Translations under genes and position numbers: made by a program | Assembly (NCBI RefSeq): GCF_016862455.1 | Contig: NZ_BOMZ01000059.1 | Span: 1 to 44,480, forward strand | Direction: 5' to 3' | DNA: 44,480 bases | DNA from: Actinoplanes utahensis | GTDB lineage: Bacteria; Actinomycetota; Actinomycetes; Mycobacteriales; Micromonosporaceae | The notes under the pieces: model-generated | What the model saw: only the letters and a program-made list of their open reading frames with translations | The model's database searches: none | Told to the model about the DNA's origin: nothing | Shown here: positions 30,393 through 40,237 of the stretch, piece by piece | Layout: every line of letters begins with the position of its first letter | Numbering within the stretch: the first letter of the stretch is position 1

Positions 30393-31070
30393 TCAATACC
30401 AGATGGCGATGCGGCTGCCGTTCTCCTCCTCGGGCGGGCTGGGGTGGGAGAGGGCGGAGCCGGTGGCGACGCGGTGGGCGGTCCAGGCGACGGCGGCGGC
30501 GTCCAGGATGTCGTCGGGTGGGGCCTGGCCGGCGGGGCCGAGCCGGTCCGGCAGGACGATGCCGTTGCGGGCCAGCAGCTCGCGGCGGCGGGCCTGGCCG
30601 CTCCATGTCTTCTTGGCGTGTGCCAGCGGTTCGCCGGCCATGGTGCGGAAGGACAGCTCCGGGTGGGCCTCGAAGAGCAGCCCGGGATGGCGTTCCCAGA
30701 TGGCGTTGGCTTCGAGCAGCTTGGGCCGCAGCGCCCAGGACTGCCGGGACAGCCCGGCGCCGGTGAGCTCCCGGCAGAGCCGGTTGGCGGAGGCGAAGTC
30801 GGGCTCCTGCCAGACCGGGCGTGGCGGCACCCGGAAGACGCTGCCGCGGCGCGGGCCGAGCTGGTCCGCGGCGAGGGTGTCGGCGGCGCGCCAGCGGTCC
30901 GGGAGCATGCCGAGGGGGATGTCCACACCGATCACGGCGGCACCGGAGCTGCCGGCGACGATCTCGTAGAGGGTGGCCGCGAGGATCGCGCGGCCGAAGG
31001 CGCCGTCGCGCAGCTCGACGCCGACCCAGCCGAGCGCGTACGCGTCGACCCCGATCACGTGGATGCTCAT
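30393..31070 (-). CDS. DUF429 domain-containing protein
   Basis: The 225-residue protein has the DUF429 RNase-H-like fold signature: N-terminal VIGVDAYALGWVGVEL, IGVDIPLGMLPD, then RPVWQEPDF, EAHPELSFRTMAG and a C-terminal DDILDAAAVAWTAHR. Acidic residues in VDAY, VDIP, EAHPE and DDILDA could coordinate a metal. Function is unproven. The start overlaps the glutathione peroxidase stop in TGATG, so the genes are cotranscribed and coupled, with the peroxidase first. The 166 bp beyond its stop up to the kinase start contains nothing I recognise. Confidence 0.85.
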   Translation of the reverse strand: MSIHVIGVDAYALGWVGVELRDGAFGRAILAATLYEIVAGSSGAAVIGVDIPLGMLPDRWRAADTLAADQLGPRRGSVFRVPPRPVWQEPDFASANRLCRELTGAGLSRQSWALRPKLLEANAIWERHPGLLFEAHPELSFRTMAGEPLAHAKKTWSGQARRRELLARNGIVLPDRLGPAGQAPPDDILDAAAVAWTAHRVATGSALSHPSPPEEENGSRIAIWY

Positions 31071-31540
31071 CAGTGCGGCAGCAGCTTCTCGATCGTCGCG
31101 ATCAGCTCGGCGTCGCCGGGTGCGGTGCCGGGGGAGAAACGGGCGGCGACCGTGCCGTCGGGGGCGACGACGAACTTCTCGAAGTTCCACTCGACGTCGT
31201 CGCCGGAGCCGACCAGCTCCCGGTAGAGCGGGTGCCGGCCCGGTCCGTTGACCTCCACCTTCTCGGTCACCGGGAAGGTGACCCCGTAATCGACCCGGCA
31301 GAACTCGTCGATCTCCGCGGCGGTGCCCGGCTCCTGGCCGCCGAACTGGTCGCACGGCACGCCGACCAGCACGAGCCCGCGGTCGCGGTAGGTCTCGTAG
31401 AGGTCCTGAAGTCCGGTGTACTGCGGGGTCAGGCCGCATCGTGAGGCCACATTGACCACCAGGACGACCGATCCGCGGTAACGGTCCAATTCGGTCGCGC
31501 CGCCGGTGAGGGCGCCAATGCTGACGTCGAAGATGGTCAT
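31070..31540 (-). CDS. Glutathione/thioredoxin peroxidase (Cys type)
   Basis: The 156-residue protein reduces hydroperoxides. It has the peroxidatic Cys C35 in NVASRCGLTPQY (Cys, not Sec), Gln in PCDQFGGQEPG, and Trp-Asn in WNFEKFVV. Actinobacteria lack glutathione, so thioredoxin or mycothiol-linked reduction is likely. The mRNA appears leaderless: TAGTCT lies 6 nt before the ATG. It is divergent from the chitinase gene and leads a two-gene operon with the DUF429 gene. Confidence 0.92.
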   Translation of the reverse strand: MTIFDVSIGALTGGATELDRYRGSVVLVVNVASRCGLTPQYTGLQDLYETYRDRGLVLVGVPCDQFGGQEPGTAAEIDEFCRVDYGVTFPVTEKVEVNGPGRHPLYRELVGSGDDVEWNFEKFVVAPDGTVAARFSPGTAPGDAELIATIEKLLPH

Positions 31541-31546
31541 GACCGA

Positions 31547-31552
31547 AGACTA
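31547..31552 (-). promoter_or_regulatory. -10 box of the peroxidase operon, leaderless
   Basis: TAGTCT on the minus strand is 6 nt before ATG 31540, with no ribosome binding site between them. Confidence 0.55.
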
Positions 31553-31630
31553 CCGGCCGTGTCCGCACGATTGCACCCCGTCGCGGCGCGCACAGTGCTG
31601 TTAAAGAAACCTTAAAGCTGTTCACCTGGC

Positions 31631-31660
31631 TTGACTGTTGTTAATCGATGTGACTACGGT
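31631..31660 (+). promoter_or_regulatory. Chitinase promoter
   Basis: TTGACT (31631-31636) and TACGGT (31655-31660) are 18 bp apart, the best housekeeping-type match in the window. The surrounding 100 bp is unusually AT-rich. Confidence 0.6.
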
Positions 31661-31678
31661 CTCTTCATCCCTCTCTTT

Positions 31679-31689
31679 GGAAAGTTTCC
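31679..31689. promoter_or_regulatory. Candidate operator in the chitinase leader
   Basis: GGAAA-G-TTTCC is a perfect odd palindrome about 12-22 nt downstream of the predicted transcription start, a position suited to a repressor or roadblock. A GAGGAG ribosome binding site follows at 31699. Confidence 0.4.
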
Positions 31690-31712
31690 TAACTGTTTGA
31701 GGAGACGTCCCC

Positions 31713-33182
<1,470 letters not shown>

Positions 33183-33196
33183 AGCCCACAGTGAAA

Positions 33197-33232
33197 GAGA
33201 GGGGCACCGGCCGCAAGGTCGGTGCCCCTCTT
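33197..33232 (+). terminator. Chitinase terminator
   Basis: A 15-bp stem (33198-33212 with 33217-33231, core GAGGGGCACCG) with one G-T pair and a GCAA loop ends in CTCTT. It lies 15 bp after the chitinase stop and immediately before the aroG promoter. Confidence 0.85.
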
Positions 33233-33235
33233 CCG

Positions 33236-33241
33236 TACGCT
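33236..33241 (+). promoter_or_regulatory. -10 box of aroG, leaderless
   Basis: TACGCT is 6 nt before ATG 33248. The upstream terminator hairpin occupies the -35 area, so the promoter may depend mainly on the -10 element. Confidence 0.5.
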
Positions 33242-33247
33242 TTCCGC

Positions 33248-34654
33248 ATGCGTCGTGAGTGGCATCAGCTCAGTCACCCCGGGGTGGGCAACCCTGCTCT
33301 GCAGACGTCCCGCCCGTCCACCGACTCCGCCGAGGACGAGGCCCTCGGCCTGGACCACTGGCGCAGCCTGCCGCGTGTCCAGATGCCGCCCTGGCCGGAC
33401 ATGGGCGAGGTCGCCGAGGTCTGCAAGGTCCTCGACAACGTGCCGTCGATCGTCGCGCCCTACGAGGTCGACCAGCTGCGGCACCGGCTCGCCGAGGTGT
33501 GCGAGGGCCGGGCGTTCCTTCTTCAGGGCGGCGACTGCGCCGAGACGTTCGCCGACAACACCGAGAGCCACCTGCTGGCCGGCGCGCGGACCCTGCTGCA
33601 GATGGCCGTCGTGCTGACGTACGGCGCGTCGATGCCGGTGGTCAAGGTGGCCCGGGTCGCGGGCCAGTACACCAAGCCCCGCTCCTCGCCGACCGACGCG
33701 CTCGGCCTCCCGGCGTACCGGGGCGACCTGATCAACTCGCTGGACGCGAACGAGGCGGCCCGGGTCGCCGACCCGCAGCGGATGATCCGGGCGTACGCGA
33801 ACTCCGCCGCCGCCATGAACATGCTCCGGGCGTACCTCTCCGGTGGCCTCGCCGACCTGCACGGCCTCCACGACTGGAACAAGGACTTCGTCCGCGCCTC
33901 CCCGGCCGGCGAGCGGTACGAGGCGATCGCCCGCGAGATCGACCGGGCCCTCGACTTCATCCGCGCCTGCGGCATGACCGACAGCGAGGCGCTGCGCACG
34001 GTCAGCCTGTACTGCTCGCACGAGGCCCTCGCCCTGGAGTACGACCGGGCGCTGACCCGCGTCTCCGACGGCCGGGCGTACGGGCTGTCCGGCCACTTCC
34101 TGTGGATCGGCGAGCGGACCCGCCAGCTCGACCACGCGCACATCGACTTCATCAGCCGGATCGCCAACCCGATCGGCGTCAAGATCGGCCCCGGCACGGA
34201 GCCCGCGACCGCGATCGAGCTGTGCGAGAAGCTGAACCCGGACAACATCCCCGGCCGGCTCACCCTGATCAGCCGGATGGGCAACGGCAAGGTCCGCGAC
34301 GTGCTGCCGCCGATCGTGGAGAAGGTGCACGCCTCCGGCGCCAAGGTCGTCTGGCAGTGCGACCCGATGCACGGCAACACCCACGAGTCGTCGAACGGCT
34401 ACAAGACCCGGCATTTCGACCGGGTGGTCGACGAGGTTCTCGGCTACTTCGAGGTGCACCGCGGCCTCGGCACCCACCCGGGCGGCATCCACGTCGAGCT
34501 GACCGGCGAGGACGTCACCGAGTGCCTCGGCGGCGCCCAGGGCATCGAGGACCTCGACCTGCCCGGCCGCTACGAGACCGCCTGCGACCCGCGGCTCAAC
34601 ACCCAGCAGAGTCTGGAGCTGGCGTTCCTGGTCGCCGAGATGCTTCGTGGCTGA
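33248..34654 (+). CDS. aroG: Class II 3-deoxy-7-phosphoheptulonate (DAHP) synthase
   Basis: The 468-residue enzyme joins phosphoenolpyruvate and erythrose-4-phosphate, the first step of the shikimate pathway. Family blocks seen are HWRSLPRVQMPPWPD, metal-binding Cys in LLQGGDCAETFADNTES (C97), KVARVAGQYTKPRS, KIGPGT, and WQCDPMHGNTHES with the metal His. The plant/mycobacterial type II length fits. The start is ATG 33248: the longer frame from 33191 begins inside the chitinase terminator. It overlaps ltaE by 8 bp. Allosteric sites for aromatic amino acids, expected in the N-terminal extension, cannot be judged. Confidence 0.96.
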   Translation: MRREWHQLSHPGVGNPALQTSRPSTDSAEDEALGLDHWRSLPRVQMPPWPDMGEVAEVCKVLDNVPSIVAPYEVDQLRHRLAEVCEGRAFLLQGGDCAETFADNTESHLLAGARTLLQMAVVLTYGASMPVVKVARVAGQYTKPRSSPTDALGLPAYRGDLINSLDANEAARVADPQRMIRAYANSAAAMNMLRAYLSGGLADLHGLHDWNKDFVRASPAGERYEAIAREIDRALDFIRACGMTDSEALRTVSLYCSHEALALEYDRALTRVSDGRAYGLSGHFLWIGERTRQLDHAHIDFISRIANPIGVKIGPGTEPATAIELCEKLNPDNIPGRLTLISRMGNGKVRDVLPPIVEKVHASGAKVVWQCDPMHGNTHESSNGYKTRHFDRVVDEVLGYFEVHRGLGTHPGGIHVELTGEDVTECLGGAQGIEDLDLPGRYETACDPRLNTQQSLELAFLVAEMLRG

Positions 34655-35666
34655 CCTGCGTTCGGACACCGTGACCCGGCCGACCGCCGGGATGCGGGAG
34701 GCGATGGCGAAGGCGGCGGTCGGCGACGACGTGTTCGGCGACGACCCGACCGTCAACGAGCTGGAGGCGTACGTCGCCGGCCTGTTCGGGCACGAGGCGG
34801 CGCTGTTCGCACCGTCCGGCACGATGGCCAACCAGATCGCGATGCAGCTCGTCGTCCCGGCCGGTGGCGAGCTGCTGGCCGGCGGCGACGCGCACGTCGT
34901 CACCTACGAGCTGGGCGCCGGCGCCTGGTACGGCGGCATCCAGACCCGGACCTGGGGTTCCGACGGCGCCGACCTGGACGCCGAGCGGATCGCCGGCATG
35001 ATCCGGCCGGCCGGCTACCCCTCGGTGCCGACGTCGGCGATCGCCGTCGAGCAGACCCACAACCTCGGCGGCGGCGGGGTCGTCCCGCTCGCCACCCTCA
35101 AGGACCTGCGGGCCGTCACCCAGGCTCAGGGGGTGGCGCTGCACTGCGACGGCGCCCGGATCTGGCACGCCCACGTCGCCGACGGGGTGACCCTCGCCGA
35201 GTACGGCGCGCTCTTCGACACCCTGTCCGTCTGCCTGTCCAAGGGACTCGGCGCGCCGGTCGGCTCGCTGGTCGTCGGCAGCCGGGAACGGATCGCCCGG
35301 GCTCGGGTCATCCGCAAACGGATGGGCGGCGGCATGCGGCAGGCCGGCATCCTCGCCGCGGCCGGGCGGTACGCGCTCGACCACCACGTCCGGCGGCTCA
35401 CCGAGGACCACGAGCGGGCCCGGATCATCGCCGAGGCCCTCGCCGGGTTCGGGGTGGTCGATCCGGAGAGGGTGCGGACGAACCTCGTACCGCTGGATCT
35501 GTCGAAGCACGACCTGGACGCGCCCACGCTCACCGCACGCGCCGCCGAACGCGGCGTGCTGATCTCCGCGATGCTCCCGCGCACCGCACGGCTGGTCACC
35601 CACCTGGACCTCGACGACGAGGCGATGGACCAGGCCATCGAGGTCCTCAGCGAACTGCTGGCCTGA
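34647..35666 (+). CDS. ltaE: Low-specificity L-threonine aldolase
   Basis: The 339-residue PLP enzyme cleaves L-threonine or allo-threonine to glycine and acetaldehyde. It begins ADLRSDTVTRPT, has VGDDVFGDDPTVNELE, LFAPSGTMANQIA (phosphate contacts), LHCDGARIW (D168 for the pyridine nitrogen) and the PLP lysine K199 in VCLSKGLGAPVGS. All key residues are intact. The GTG start overlaps the aroG stop, so the two are coupled. The 3' end overlaps the convergent GATase-like gene by 20 bp. Confidence 0.95.
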   Translation: MADLRSDTVTRPTAGMREAMAKAAVGDDVFGDDPTVNELEAYVAGLFGHEAALFAPSGTMANQIAMQLVVPAGGELLAGGDAHVVTYELGAGAWYGGIQTRTWGSDGADLDAERIAGMIRPAGYPSVPTSAIAVEQTHNLGGGGVVPLATLKDLRAVTQAQGVALHCDGARIWHAHVADGVTLAEYGALFDTLSVCLSKGLGAPVGSLVVGSRERIARARVIRKRMGGGMRQAGILAAAGRYALDHHVRRLTEDHERARIIAEALAGFGVVDPERVRTNLVPLDLSKHDLDAPTLTARAAERGVLISAMLPRTARLVTHLDLDDEAMDQAIEVLSELLA

Positions 35667-36351
35667 TCGCCCGGTCGGCGGCGGCCCGGACGAAACCGCG
35701 GATGATCGGGTGCGGGTCCGTCCCGTCCCCGGCGAGTTCCGGCTGAAAGAGCGTGGCCAGGTAGAACGGGTGGTCCGGGAGCTCCGCGGCCCGGACCGCG
35801 CCGGTCTCGTCGTGGCCGGTGAAACGCATCCCGCCGGCGGCGAGGGCGTCCAGGTGGGCTTCCGAGACGCCGTACGAGCAGTGGTAGCGCTCCACCGTGC
35901 GGGACGTCCCGAGCAGCCGTTCGATCAGGGACCCGGCGGTCAGGTCGACTGTCGCCTCGTGCCCGGCCAGCGAACAGGCCAGGGCGACGATCAGCGCCTC
36001 CCCGTCGTCCGCGCCGTACTCGGCGTGGTGCGCGCCGGTCAGGCCGCAGACGTCGCGGGCGAACTCCAGCATGGCGTGCTGGAAACCGCCGCAGGTGCCG
36101 AGGAACGGGATGCCGCCGGTACGCGCGACGCGAGCCGTGGCCAGGGCGCCGTCGACGCTGCGGTACGGGCTGCCCGGCACCATCCAGATCCCGTCGAACC
36201 CGTGCAGCACCGCGGGATCCTCGGCATCCGGCGTGGGAATCCAGTAGGCGTCCAGATCGCCTTCCTCGCGCAGCACGTCGAGCAGGGCGGAGATGCGGGT
36301 GTGGGCGCGGACGGCCGGTGACCGGTCCCCGACCAGGGCAATCGTGATCAT
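35647..36351 (-). CDS. Class I glutamine-amidotransferase-like protein (CTP synthase C-domain-related)
   Basis: The 234-residue protein resembles the C-terminal domain of CTP synthase: MITIALVGDRSPAVRAHTRI at the start, WMVPGSPYRSVDGAL, the nucleophile elbow LGTCGGFQHAMLEF and LFQPELAG near the end. The catalytic Cys is present, but the canonical His of xHPE is Gln. Ammonia-producing activity is therefore doubtful. From memory an NCBI family of this type ('CTP synthase C-terminal region-related protein') exists. ATG 36351 is chosen over an upstream frame to 36387. It is divergent from the LysR gene. Confidence 0.8.
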   Translation of the reverse strand: MITIALVGDRSPAVRAHTRISALLDVLREEGDLDAYWIPTPDAEDPAVLHGFDGIWMVPGSPYRSVDGALATARVARTGGIPFLGTCGGFQHAMLEFARDVCGLTGAHHAEYGADDGEALIVALACSLAGHEATVDLTAGSLIERLLGTSRTVERYHCSYGVSEAHLDALAAGGMRFTGHDETGAVRAAELPDHPFYLATLFQPELAGDGTDPHPIIRGFVRAAADRAIRPAVR

Positions 36352-36409
36352 GTGCCAAGTCTTCGGGATCGCCGCGATCAGGTCCAACGATCATCGGTGA
36401 AGCCGGCAT

Positions 36410-36415
36410 TAGCAT
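36410..36415 (+). promoter_or_regulatory. -10 box of lysR gene, leaderless
   Basis: TAGCAT is 7 nt before GTG 36423. It lies in the 71-bp gap between the divergent GATase-like and LysR genes, the usual place for a LysR site. Confidence 0.5.
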
Positions 36416-36422
36416 CGCTGAT

Positions 36423-37292
36423 GTGGATCCGCACCTGCTGCGCACCTTCGTGGCCGTCGCCGAGACCGGCTCGTTCTCCGCCGCCGCCCAGCGGCTCAGC
36501 TACACCCAGTCGGCGGTCTCCCAGCAGATCGCCGCCCTCGAAGCCGACCTGGGCATCCCGCTGCTGACCCGCCGCCCGGTCGCCCTCACCACGGCCGGCG
36601 AGCGCCTGCACCGGCACGCCACACTCCTGCTGACCCGGCTCGCCGCGGCCCGCGCCGACGTGACCCGCTCCGTCGCCCCGCCCGGCCGGCTGATCGTCGG
36701 GCTCACCCCACTCGCCTGGTCGCCGCGGGTGATGGCGGCGCTGGCCCGGATCCGGGCCGAACACCCCCGGCTGTCCAGCCGGGTGCTCGTCGACGGCCGG
36801 GACCGGATCGTCACCGCCGCCGTCACCGGCGAGATCGACCTGGCCCTGGTCGACGGCTTCGCGGCGCCGAGCGATCCGCTGCCGCTGCCGCACCAGCCCC
36901 GGGCCGGCGCGATCGGGGCGGGGGAGGAGCCGGCGGTGGTGGCCGTGCCGGCCCGGCATCCGCTGGCCCGCCGGACCGGGGTGAACCTGGCCGACCTGGC
37001 CGATGCCGCCTGGATCGACGCGCCAGTGGTGGCGCCCCGCGCACGGCTGCCGGTCGACGGCCTGCGCGCCGGGATGCGTTACGACGGGGGTGACGTCACC
37101 GTTCTGATCGGGCTGGCCGAGGCCGGGCAGGGGCTGACCGTGCTGCCGGCCGGACTGGTGGCGGCCCGGCCCGGCCTGGCCGGGGTGCCGATCACCGCGC
37201 CCCGGCTGGTGCACCGAATCGAGCTGTTGCGCCCCGAGGACCCCGGCGAGCCGGCGGCCGCCCTCGCCGCGTCGCTGCTCAGGAACCCGTGA
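36423..37292 (+). CDS. LysR-family transcriptional regulator
   Basis: The 289-residue protein has the N-terminal LysR winged helix (HLLRTFVAVAETGSFSAAAQ, then SYTQSAVSQQIAALEADLG, about 3-60) and a periplasmic-binding-like effector domain (about 85-289). LysR proteins usually control a divergent neighbour, here the GATase-like gene 71 bp away. The effector is unknown. Its 3' end overlaps endonuclease IV by 14 bp. Confidence 0.93.
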   Translation: MDPHLLRTFVAVAETGSFSAAAQRLSYTQSAVSQQIAALEADLGIPLLTRRPVALTTAGERLHRHATLLLTRLAAARADVTRSVAPPGRLIVGLTPLAWSPRVMAALARIRAEHPRLSSRVLVDGRDRIVTAAVTGEIDLALVDGFAAPSDPLPLPHQPRAGAIGAGEEPAVVAVPARHPLARRTGVNLADLADAAWIDAPVVAPRARLPVDGLRAGMRYDGGDVTVLIGLAEAGQGLTVLPAGLVAARPGLAGVPITAPRLVHRIELLRPEDPGEPAAALAASLLRNP

Positions 37293-38157
37293 CGGGGACG
37301 CGCAGGCTCTTCAGCAGGGCGATGTCGGCGGCATGGCCCTCGTGCTCGACCGTCGGCGTCTCGACGATGACCGGGACGCCGGCGGTGGCCGGATGCGCGA
37401 ACAGCTCCGCGAACGGGGCCGCACCGATCCGGCCCTTGCCGATCGTCTCGTGCCGGTCCCGCGTCGACCCGCACTCGTCCTTCGAGTCGTTCGCGTGGAT
37501 CAGCTGGAGCCGGCCCGGGCCCACCGCCGCGACCAGCGCGTCGAGCGTCGCGGTCATGCCGCCCGGAGTGGCCAGGTCGTGGCCGGCCGCCCAGGCGTGG
37601 CAGGTGTCGAAGCAGACACCCATCCACGGGTGGTTCTCCACCGCCGCCAGGTAGGCCTCCAGGTCCTGCACCTTGGAGGCCAGGCTGCGCCCGCCGCCCG
37701 CGCTCGGCTCCACCAGGATCCTCGGCAGGCCCTCGGCGGCGGCCCGGTCGAGCAGCGGCAGCAGCGCCTCGCGTACCTGATGGAGGGCCTTGCCGTCGTG
37801 CGACTCGTCCACCGAACTGCCCGCGTGATAGACGACGGCGGTCGCGCCGATCGCCCGGCCCCGGTCCAGCGCGTGCGCCAGCGTGGCGACCGATTTCTCC
37901 ACCGTCAGCTCGGTCGGCGACCCGAGGTTCACCAGCAGCGACGCGTGGATGAAGGCGGGCAGCCCGCGCTCACCGATGCCGTCGCGGAACAGGGTGTCCT
38001 GTTTCGGATCGCCGGCCGGCAGCGCCCAGCCCCGGGAGTTGGACACGTACACCTGGAGGGTTTCCGAACCCGCGGCGTCCACGTACGGGAGGGCGGCCTT
38101 GGCGAGCCCTCCCGACGTCTTCGTGTGCGAGCCGATCCGTTGACTTACAGGAAGCAC
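37279..38157 (-). CDS. nfo: Endonuclease IV (AP endonuclease)
   Basis: The 292-residue zinc enzyme cuts DNA 5' to abasic sites in base-excision repair. Metal ligands are in FIHASLLVNL, VYHAGSS, ILVEPSAGG, CFDTCHAWAAGHD, IHANDSKDECGSTRDRHETIGKG and IVETPT, the full set for the family. The best start is GTG 38157, giving MLPVSQRIGSHTKTSGG; this overlaps the end of the kinase gene by 13 bp. The frame remains open to 38292 but lies inside the kinase. It is downstream of the kinase and probably in its operon. Confidence 0.93.
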   Translation of the reverse strand: MLPVSQRIGSHTKTSGGLAKAALPYVDAAGSETLQVYVSNSRGWALPAGDPKQDTLFRDGIGERGLPAFIHASLLVNLGSPTELTVEKSVATLAHALDRGRAIGATAVVYHAGSSVDESHDGKALHQVREALLPLLDRAAAEGLPRILVEPSAGGGRSLASKVQDLEAYLAAVENHPWMGVCFDTCHAWAAGHDLATPGGMTATLDALVAAVGPGRLQLIHANDSKDECGSTRDRHETIGKGRIGAAPFAELFAHPATAGVPVIVETPTVEHEGHAADIALLKSLRVPVTGS

Positions 38158-40136
38158 GTCAGCTGCACCAAGCTCCCGGGCTCGACCTGGGTGTTCGCCG
38201 GCGGGTTCTGCCCGCGGACGGTCGCGTTCGGGTCGATGTTGATCTGGACCTGCAGGCCCATGCCCTGCAGGGTCTGCTGCGCCTGCGGGCACGGCTGGTT
38301 GTTGAAGTCCGGCAGCGTCAGCAGCGGCGGGCCGAGGCTGATCTGAAGCTTGACCTCGGTGTTCTTCTCCGCGCCGGTGCCGGCCTTGGGCGTCTGGCTG
38401 ACGACCTCGTCCCGCGGGCGGTCACTCTCCACCGACTCCTCGACCGCTTTCAGGCCCTTCTCGTTGAGCAACTGGCGAGCCTCGTTGATGTTCTTGCCGA
38501 CCACGTCCGGTATGTCGATCGGCGGCTTGCCCTTGCTCACCACCAGGGTGACCGTCGCGCCCGGCTTGAGCTTGGTGCCCGCCTTCGGGTTGGTGGAGAC
38601 GACCACGCCCGCCGGGGCGACGTCGCTGTAGACGCCCGCGCCCTGCTTGACCTTCAGCTTCAGGTCGGCCAGCGCCGCTTTCGCGAACTCCAGCTCCTGA
38701 CCCTCCAGGTCGGGGACCGCGTGCATCTCGGGACCGAGCGACAGGTTCACCGTGATGGCGTCACCCTTGACGATCTCCTCGCCGGCGCCCGGGGTCTGGC
38801 TGACCACGGAGCCCTCGGGGACCTCGGCGCTGTAGACCCCGTCGCCCGCCAGGACGGTGAAGCCCTCCTTGTCGGCGAGCGCGATGGCCTGCGCCTCGGT
38901 CATGGTCAGCAGCGTCGGGGCCTCGGTGTATCGCCCCGACGTCACCCACCAGGCGCTGCCCAGGACGACGACGGCCATCACGGCGATCAGCGAGGTCAGC
39001 ACGACCCGCCGCCGGTCGGCGAAGAAACCGGCCAGGCCGGCGGCCGGCGGCGCAGTCCGGCGGTGCGGCGCGGTGCGGCCGCCCTGCTCCGGCAACCGGG
39101 CCCAGGACGGGCGGTGCGAGGCCTGATAGGTGCCGGCCGGGATCTGCGGCACCAGGGCGGTGGCGTCCGCGGCCGGGACGGCGGGCACGATCGCGGTCGC
39201 GTCGGCCGGGCGGGGCACACCGGGGACCGGGCGCATGATCGCGGTCTCGGCGTGCGTGACGCCGAGGCCCTCGCGGGCGGCCTGCACCTCGGTCAGCAGC
39301 CCGCCGGCGTCGGTGGGCCGGGCGGCCGGGTCACGCCGGGTGGCCCGGGCGACCAGCCGGTCGAGCACCGTGGGCAGGCCGGGAACGATCCGGGAGGGCG
39401 GCGGGACGTCGTTGTCGACGTGCTGCCAGGCGACCTCGACGGGTTCGGCGCCGTCGTACGGCACCCGGCCGGTGAGCATCTCGAACAGCACGACGCCGGC
39501 CGAGTAGACGTCGGTGCGGGCGTCGGCCTGCCCGGTCTGCACGAGCTCGGGAGCGACATACGCCACGGTGGCCATGAGCTGGCCGGAGTCGTCGACGGTG
39601 CTGGCCTCGATGGCGCGGGCCAGACCGAAGTCGGCCACCTTCACCACCGCGTCGACCAAATCCGCGGATCCGCCGCTGGGGGCCTCGGCGACCAGCACGT
39701 TCTCCGGCTTGACGTCGCGGTGCACCAGGCCGGCGCGGTGCGCGGCGGCGATCGCGGCGAGCATCTGCTCCAGGATCGCCAGGGCCTCGACCGGGGTCAG
39801 CCGGGTGCGCTGGCTCAGCAGATCCCGCAGGGTGCGGCCCTGCACGAACTCCATCACCAGATAGGGGAGCCCCTGATGCCGGCCCTGGTCGTAGACGGCC
39901 ACCACGTTCGGGTGGGTCAGGCGGGCGATCGTCTTGGCCTCGTCGGTGAAACGGTCGACGAAGTGGACGTTGGTGGCCTGTGACGGGTGAATGATCTTCA
40001 GCGCGACGGTGCGCTCAAGCCGCTCGTCGGTGGCCCGGTAGACGGTCGCCATGCCACCACGGGCGACGCGACCGGTGATCCGGTAGCGCCCGTCAATCGT
40101 TGTGCCGATCAACGTATCGGCGACTGTGGTGTCCAT
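38145..40136 (-). CDS. PASTA-domain Ser/Thr protein kinase (PknL/PknB type)
   Basis: The 663-residue kinase has a cytoplasmic Hanks domain (about 15-280: GGMATVY, K47, HRDVKPEN with D141, DFG 169-171, VAYVAPE), a Pro-rich juxtamembrane region, one transmembrane helix (about 373-395) and four extracellular PASTA repeats (about 405-663) that bind peptidoglycan fragments. The last repeat has two Cys (QPCPQA and the C-terminal TCFL) that could form a disulfide. From gene context it corresponds to mycobacterial PknL, whose substrate Rv2175c has a homologue at 41018. A TACACT -10 lies 8 nt before the ATG. Confidence 0.96.
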   Translation of the reverse strand: MDTTVADTLIGTTIDGRYRITGRVARGGMATVYRATDERLERTVALKIIHPSQATNVHFVDRFTDEAKTIARLTHPNVVAVYDQGRHQGLPYLVMEFVQGRTLRDLLSQRTRLTPVEALAILEQMLAAIAAAHRAGLVHRDVKPENVLVAEAPSGGSADLVDAVVKVADFGLARAIEASTVDDSGQLMATVAYVAPELVQTGQADARTDVYSAGVVLFEMLTGRVPYDGAEPVEVAWQHVDNDVPPPSRIVPGLPTVLDRLVARATRRDPAARPTDAGGLLTEVQAAREGLGVTHAETAIMRPVPGVPRPADATAIVPAVPAADATALVPQIPAGTYQASHRPSWARLPEQGGRTAPHRRTAPPAAGLAGFFADRRRVVLTSLIAVMAVVVLGSAWWVTSGRYTEAPTLLTMTEAQAIALADKEGFTVLAGDGVYSAEVPEGSVVSQTPGAGEEIVKGDAITVNLSLGPEMHAVPDLEGQELEFAKAALADLKLKVKQGAGVYSDVAPAGVVVSTNPKAGTKLKPGATVTLVVSKGKPPIDIPDVVGKNINEARQLLNEKGLKAVEESVESDRPRDEVVSQTPKAGTGAEKNTEVKLQISLGPPLLTLPDFNNQPCPQAQQTLQGMGLQVQINIDPNATVRGQNPPANTQVEPGSLVQLTCFL

Positions 40137-40144
40137 CGGCGTGA

Positions 40145-40150
40145 AGTGTA
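40145..40150 (-). promoter_or_regulatory. -10 box of the PASTA kinase
   Basis: TACACT on the minus strand is 8 nt before ATG 40136, implying an absent or 1-2 nt leader. Confidence 0.45.
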
Positions 40151-40237
40151 TGTGTCTTTCCCGTGAGGGTGTCCCAGGATGTCACAGCTGAGTCCAAACG
40201 GGTATCCAGACGCTTCCGACCAGGGGCGATCTCGCTG

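Noticed and set aside
29015..30928. Longer kinase extending into the DUF429 gene
   Set aside because: The extra N-terminal residues are antisense-like Pro/Ser/Arg text overlapping a recognisable DUF429 gene on the same strand in another frame.
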